NCBI GenBank assembly: GCA_943788345.1
Contig: CALSPX010000015.1
Coordinates: 112,084 to 176,083, forward strand
Source: Ascidiaceihabitans sp023955215
GTDB taxonomy: Bacteria > Pseudomonadota > Alphaproteobacteria > Rhodobacterales > Rhodobacteraceae
Reading direction: 5' to 3'
DNA length: 64,000 nt
Below are positions 61,325 through 64,000 of this stretch, piece by piece. Every line of letters starts with the position of its first letter. Positions within the stretch are counted from its first letter, which is position 1. The position numbers were made by a program, and so were the translations under genes. The notes below the pieces were generated by a model. It had not been told where the DNA came from, did not search any database, and worked only from the letters and a program-made list of their open reading frames with translations.

Positions 61325-62512
61325 ATGACCCAGCATCAAGTTGAAATCAGCGTCATTCCTAAGATTGCAGAAATTGGGCAGCTTGTTTGGGACAGCTGTG
61401 CCTGCCCAGAGGTTTCTGATGGTGGTCGCCCTAATGATCCCTTCACAACTTACCGGTTTTTAAGTGCGTTGGAAGACAGTGGATCTGTTGGTTCTGGCAC
61501 AGGTTGGCAGCCGCAATACTTGGTCGCTCGTGTCGATGAACAGGTGATCGCTGTCGCGCCACTTTATGTGAAATCGCATTCACAGGGTGAGTACATATTT
61601 GATCACAATTGGGCCCAAGCTTATGAACAAGCAGGTGGTCGCTACTACCCGAAGCTTCAAATCGCGGTGCCGCATACGCCGGCAACGGGTCGTCGTTTTT
61701 TGGTACATCCAGATTTTGCAGAAACGGGTTTTTCCGTATTGGTTCAAGGTGCCATTCAATTGGCTGCGGACAATCAAGTGTCCAGCGTTCATGCCACTTT
61801 TTGCACTGAAGCTGAGGCTGAGTTAGGTGCGCAGCTGGGGTTGATGTCGCGGGCCACCCAACAATTTCATTGGTTGAACAATGAATATAAGGACTTCGAC
61901 GGTTTCTTAGCTGATTTGAGTTCGCGTAAGCGTAAAAACATCCGCAAAGAACGGGCGCAGGCTCAAGGTTTTGGTGGCGACATCGTAACCTTGCGGGGGA
62001 CCCAAATAAAGCCTGAACACTGGGATGCTTTCTGGGAGTTTTACCAAGATACTGGTGCGCGCAAGTGGGGTACGCCATATCTGACCCGTCAATTTTTTGA
62101 GATTGCGCACGAGACTTTACGAGATGATATGGCGTTGGTCTTAGCGCGCCGAGATGGCGAGTGGATCGCAGGTGCATTGAATTTTGTGGGCCGCGAAACG
62201 TTGTATGGCCGCTATTGGGGATGTGTTGAACACCATGCCTGCCTGCATTTTGAACTGTGTTATTATCAGGCGATCGACATTGCGATTGGCGTTGGTCTGA
62301 AGCGAGTTGAGGCAGGTGCACAAGGTCAACATAAATTGGCCCGCGGGTATTTGCCGACCCAAACGCACAGTTTACACTGGGTTCGGGATGCTGGCTTTTC
62401 CGAAGCGATTGGATCTTATCTAAAAGCAGAGCGCGAAGCCGTTGAGGAAGATATTGAGATCTTAACTCAATACGGCCCCTTTAAGCGTGCTGAGGTTGAG
62501 GAACAAGAATGA
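61325..62512 (+). CDS. COG3146-type FemAB-like GNAT protein
   Basis: A 395-residue protein of the peptidogalycan-biosynthesis/recognition family. PFTTYRFLSALEDSGSVG, DHNWAQAYEQAGGRYYPKLQIAVPHTPA, RKRKNIRKERAQA and GAQGQHKLARGYLPTQTHS are the conserved blocks. It resembles FemAB-like aminoacyltransferases, but the reaction is not known. Its stop overlaps the phhB start. It starts 53 bases after the phosphodiesterase gene. Confidence 0.9.
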   Translation: MTQHQVEISVIPKIAEIGQLVWDSCACPEVSDGGRPNDPFTTYRFLSALEDSGSVGSGTGWQPQYLVARVDEQVIAVAPLYVKSHSQGEYIFDHNWAQAYEQAGGRYYPKLQIAVPHTPATGRRFLVHPDFAETGFSVLVQGAIQLAADNQVSSVHATFCTEAEAELGAQLGLMSRATQQFHWLNNEYKDFDGFLADLSSRKRKNIRKERAQAQGFGGDIVTLRGTQIKPEHWDAFWEFYQDTGARKWGTPYLTRQFFEIAHETLRDDMALVLARRDGEWIAGALNFVGRETLYGRYWGCVEHHACLHFELCYYQAIDIAIGVGLKRVEAGAQGQHKLARGYLPTQTHSLHWVRDAGFSEAIGSYLKAEREAVEEDIEILTQYGPFKRAEVEEQE

Positions 62513-62808
62513 TGAAAAAGCTGCCTTTCGGTGAACGTGATGTATCGCTTGCACGACTATTGGAAAATGGTTGGGTTCTACATTCCGAACGGGATGCATT
62601 GGTTAAAGAGTTCAAATTTAAGAGTTTCATTGATGCGTTCGGCTGGATGACCCGCGTGGCAATTTGGGCTGAGAAGTGGAACCATCATCCTGAATGGTCC
62701 AATGTTTATTCGCGTGTTCACGTGACCCTGATTACACATGATTTCGATGGCCTGAGTGACCTAGATATAAAGCTGGCTCGCAAAATGGAGACAATGTCTT
62801 CAAATTGA
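62509..62808 (+). CDS. phhB: 4a-hydroxytetrahydrobiopterin dehydratase
   Basis: A 99-residue protein. The catalytic EKWNHHPEWSNVYSRVHVTLITHD block, with the conserved double His, identifies pterin-4a-carbinolamine dehydratase. It regenerates the pterin after phenylalanine hydroxylation, or in other pterin chemistry; phhA is not in the window. Coupled to the FemAB-like gene by an ATGA overlap. Confidence 0.93.
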   Translation: MMKKLPFGERDVSLARLLENGWVLHSERDALVKEFKFKSFIDAFGWMTRVAIWAEKWNHHPEWSNVYSRVHVTLITHDFDGLSDLDIKLARKMETMSSN

Positions 62809-62816
62809 GCATTGAA

Positions 62817-62841
62817 AAAGGCCCCCAAATTGGGAGCCTTT
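62817..62841. terminator. Terminator shared by phhB and the peroxiredoxin gene
   Basis: A stem of about 9 bp (AAAGGC...GCCTTT plus CCC/GGG, one C-A mismatch), 9 bases after the phhB stop. It has a T-run on the minus strand side, so it can end the convergent peroxiredoxin transcript too. Confidence 0.75.
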
Positions 62842-62875
62842 CGCGTCAGTTGGTTTCAAAGCCCGAAGGCCAATA

Positions 62876-63364
62876 TCACATGGATGCTAGCAAACCTTCA
62901 CCAGCGGACACTTCGCATACGCCTGGGCTTTCTTCTGCTTGCAACAAGGTCACAACACCGTTGTCGACAAGCATAGCGTAACGCTTTGAACGCGCAAGCA
63001 AACCCGCAGGTGGTGCGCTGAATTCCATGCCGATGCCAGTAGTGAAGAGGCTCTCTGCATCACCCAACATTGTGATGCCAGCATCGGATGCGCCAGTTGC
63101 TTCGCCCCAAGATTTCATGACGAATGGGTCGTTGACTGAAACACAAATGATCTCGTCCACGCCTTTGGCATCGAACTGGTCTTTGGTGCGGATAAAGCTG
63201 GGGACGTGCGCCGAATGGCACGTTGGCGTGAACGCACCGGGAACTGCGAAAATGACGATCTTACGTCCAGCTGTTTTATCAGCCAGTTGGACCGGCGCTG
63301 GGCCATCCGCAGTCATTTCAACAAAAGTTGCGTCTGGAAGTGTATCGCCTTGCTTGATCGCCAT
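62876..63364 (-). CDS. Peroxiredoxin (Prx5-type)
   Basis: A 162-residue 1-Cys/Prx5-like peroxiredoxin. The peroxidatic Cys is in VPGAFTPTCHSAHVPSF; DEIICVSVNDPFVMKSW and RYAMLVDNGVV are typical of the family, and a later Cys (GVCEVSAGEG) near the C terminus may be the resolving residue. It reduces peroxides using thioredoxin or glutathione systems. Adjacent on the opposite strand to a flavin ferredoxin reductase, divergently arranged. Confidence 0.93.
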   Translation of the reverse strand: MAIKQGDTLPDATFVEMTADGPAPVQLADKTAGRKIVIFAVPGAFTPTCHSAHVPSFIRTKDQFDAKGVDEIICVSVNDPFVMKSWGEATGASDAGITMLGDAESLFTTGIGMEFSAPPAGLLARSKRYAMLVDNGVVTLLQAEESPGVCEVSAGEGLLASM

Positions 63365-63458
63365 TGGTAGAACCTCTCTAGGGAATTGCGTCTGTGTGAA
63401 TTCTGGATATAGGTTTCGTGGTAGGTGTGACCAGTGAAATCGCCAAGGGAGTGTTGGA

Positions 63459-64000
63459 ATGGGACATGTAGTTGTAGTGGGCGCAGGACAGGCGGGTTCG
63501 TCTTGTGTCGCAAAATTACGTAATTCTGGGTTCGAAGGTCAAATCACTTTGATTGGCGAAGAACCTGTTCCGCCATATCAGCGGCCCCCTTTATCAAAGG
63601 CGTACCTGTTGGGTGACATGGCACTTGAGCGTATGTTCCTGCGACCCGAAACGTTTTATTCTGAGAATAACATTGAGCTGCGGATGTCCACACGTGTGGA
63701 CGCGATCAATGCTAGTGAACAAACCGTCGTGATTGGTGATGAGACACTGAACTATGATGACTTGGTTCTGACCACCGGTTCGACTCCAAACCATCTGCCT
63801 GCCAGTATTGGCGGAGCGCTGGATGGTGTTTTTGTCGTGCGTGATTTGGCGGATGTGGATGCGATGGCTGCACAGTTCGTTGAAGGTGCCAAAGTACTAA
63901 TTGTTGGTGGTGGATATATAGGACTAGAGGCGGCATCTGTTGCCTCCAAGCTTGGCTTACAGGTTACGCTTGTGGAGATGGCTGAACGCATTTTGCAACG
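63459..64000 (+). CDS. Ferredoxin/rhodocoxin reductase-like flavoprotein, 3' truncated
   Basis: The frame is open from ATG 63459 to the window end (about 180 codons). The FAD-binding motif VVVVGAGQAGSSCVAKLR is followed by PYQRPPLSKAYLLGD, typical of ferredoxin reductases of the AIF/CamA type; TTGSTPNHLP and NAD-binding VLIVGGGYIGLEAA are visible. The C-terminal domain lies beyond the window. It transfers electrons from NAD(P)H to a ferredoxin, perhaps for a P450 or dioxygenase. Confidence 0.85.
   Translation, partial: MGHVVVVGAGQAGSSCVAKLRNSGFEGQITLIGEEPVPPYQRPPLSKAYLLGDMALERMFLRPETFYSENNIELRMSTRVDAINASEQTVVIGDETLNYDDLVLTTGSTPNHLPASIGGALDGVFVVRDLADVDAMAAQFVEGAKVLIVGGGYIGLEAASVASKLGLQVTLVEMAERILQ

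Noticed and set aside
61443..62321. Long reverse frame of 292 codons
   Set aside because: It is fully antisense to the conserved COG3146 gene and has no ribosome site or family features.
1..64000. tRNA, rRNA, tmRNA, CRISPR arrays, transposases, prophage genes
   Set aside because: None was recognised in a reading by eye; a covariance and profile search would be needed to exclude small RNA genes.

Overview
The window is a contiguous stretch of an alphaproteobacterial chromosome, most likely Rhodobacteraceae (Roseobacter group). This rests on gene content and order: a singlet-oxygen-type operon (FAD amine oxidase, DUF1365, MFS, DUF3833, SDR), glcDEF with a small membrane gene inside it, glnK-amtB, mlaA/mlaC, DUF1523, and a liv-type importer bracketed by two acyl-CoA ligases. 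Base composition looks only slightly above 50% G+C, which is low for that family. No rRNA, tRNA, CRISPR array, transposase or prophage gene was seen. Both ends cut through genes.

Layout. 1-4.5 kb: five tightly overlapping genes of the singlet-oxygen/fatty-acid type. 4.5-6.8 kb: reverse genes for saccharopine dehydrogenase, a GST and a histidine phosphatase. 7-9.8 kb: a stand-alone formate dehydrogenase alpha subunit, then a tiny WGR protein and a two-component pair (hybrid kinase plus OmpR-type regulator). 12.9-22 kb: acyl-CoA synthetase, LivG, LivH, LivM, binding protein, LivF and a PaaK-like ligase. 22-29 kb: iron-type ABC permease, YghU-like GST, a nuclease/phosphatase-fold protein, a membrane protein, leuD-leuC. 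29-37 kb: MscS channel, rsfS-rlmH, MAPEG and DUF599 proteins, glycolate oxidase genes. 37-41.6 kb: two tandem trypsin-like proteases, a heat-shock-controlled Hsp20, succinate-semialdehyde dehydrogenase, an alpha/beta hydrolase. 41.7-51 kb: a frameshifted small membrane gene, DUF1523, a sulfotransferase remnant, SGNH hydrolase, smpB, a glycine-rich small protein, sseA, an aromatic aminotransferase, DUF2306, a LytTR regulator, an EamA transporter, a GNAT enzyme. 51-64 kb: amtB-glnK, a class A PBP, mlaC-mlaA, a broken type I secretion pair, RidA, GDPD, COG3146, phhB, a peroxiredoxin and a partial ferredoxin reductase.

Most notable observations. (a) The Hsp20 gene has a sigma-32-like promoter followed by three hairpins; the last hides the ribosome-binding site with a bulged-G UCGCU strand, the hallmark of a ROSE RNA thermometer. 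(b) Both genes of a type I secretion operon are broken: a 4-bp tandem duplication inside the ABC signature motif, and an in-frame TGA in the HlyD gene. (c) A small membrane-protein gene is frameshifted by three tandem copies of a 7-bp unit; one or four copies would restore the frame, so it is either decayed or phase-variable. (d) An 11-bp unit is repeated four times between livG and livH. Together these suggest that short tandem duplications have shaped this genome.
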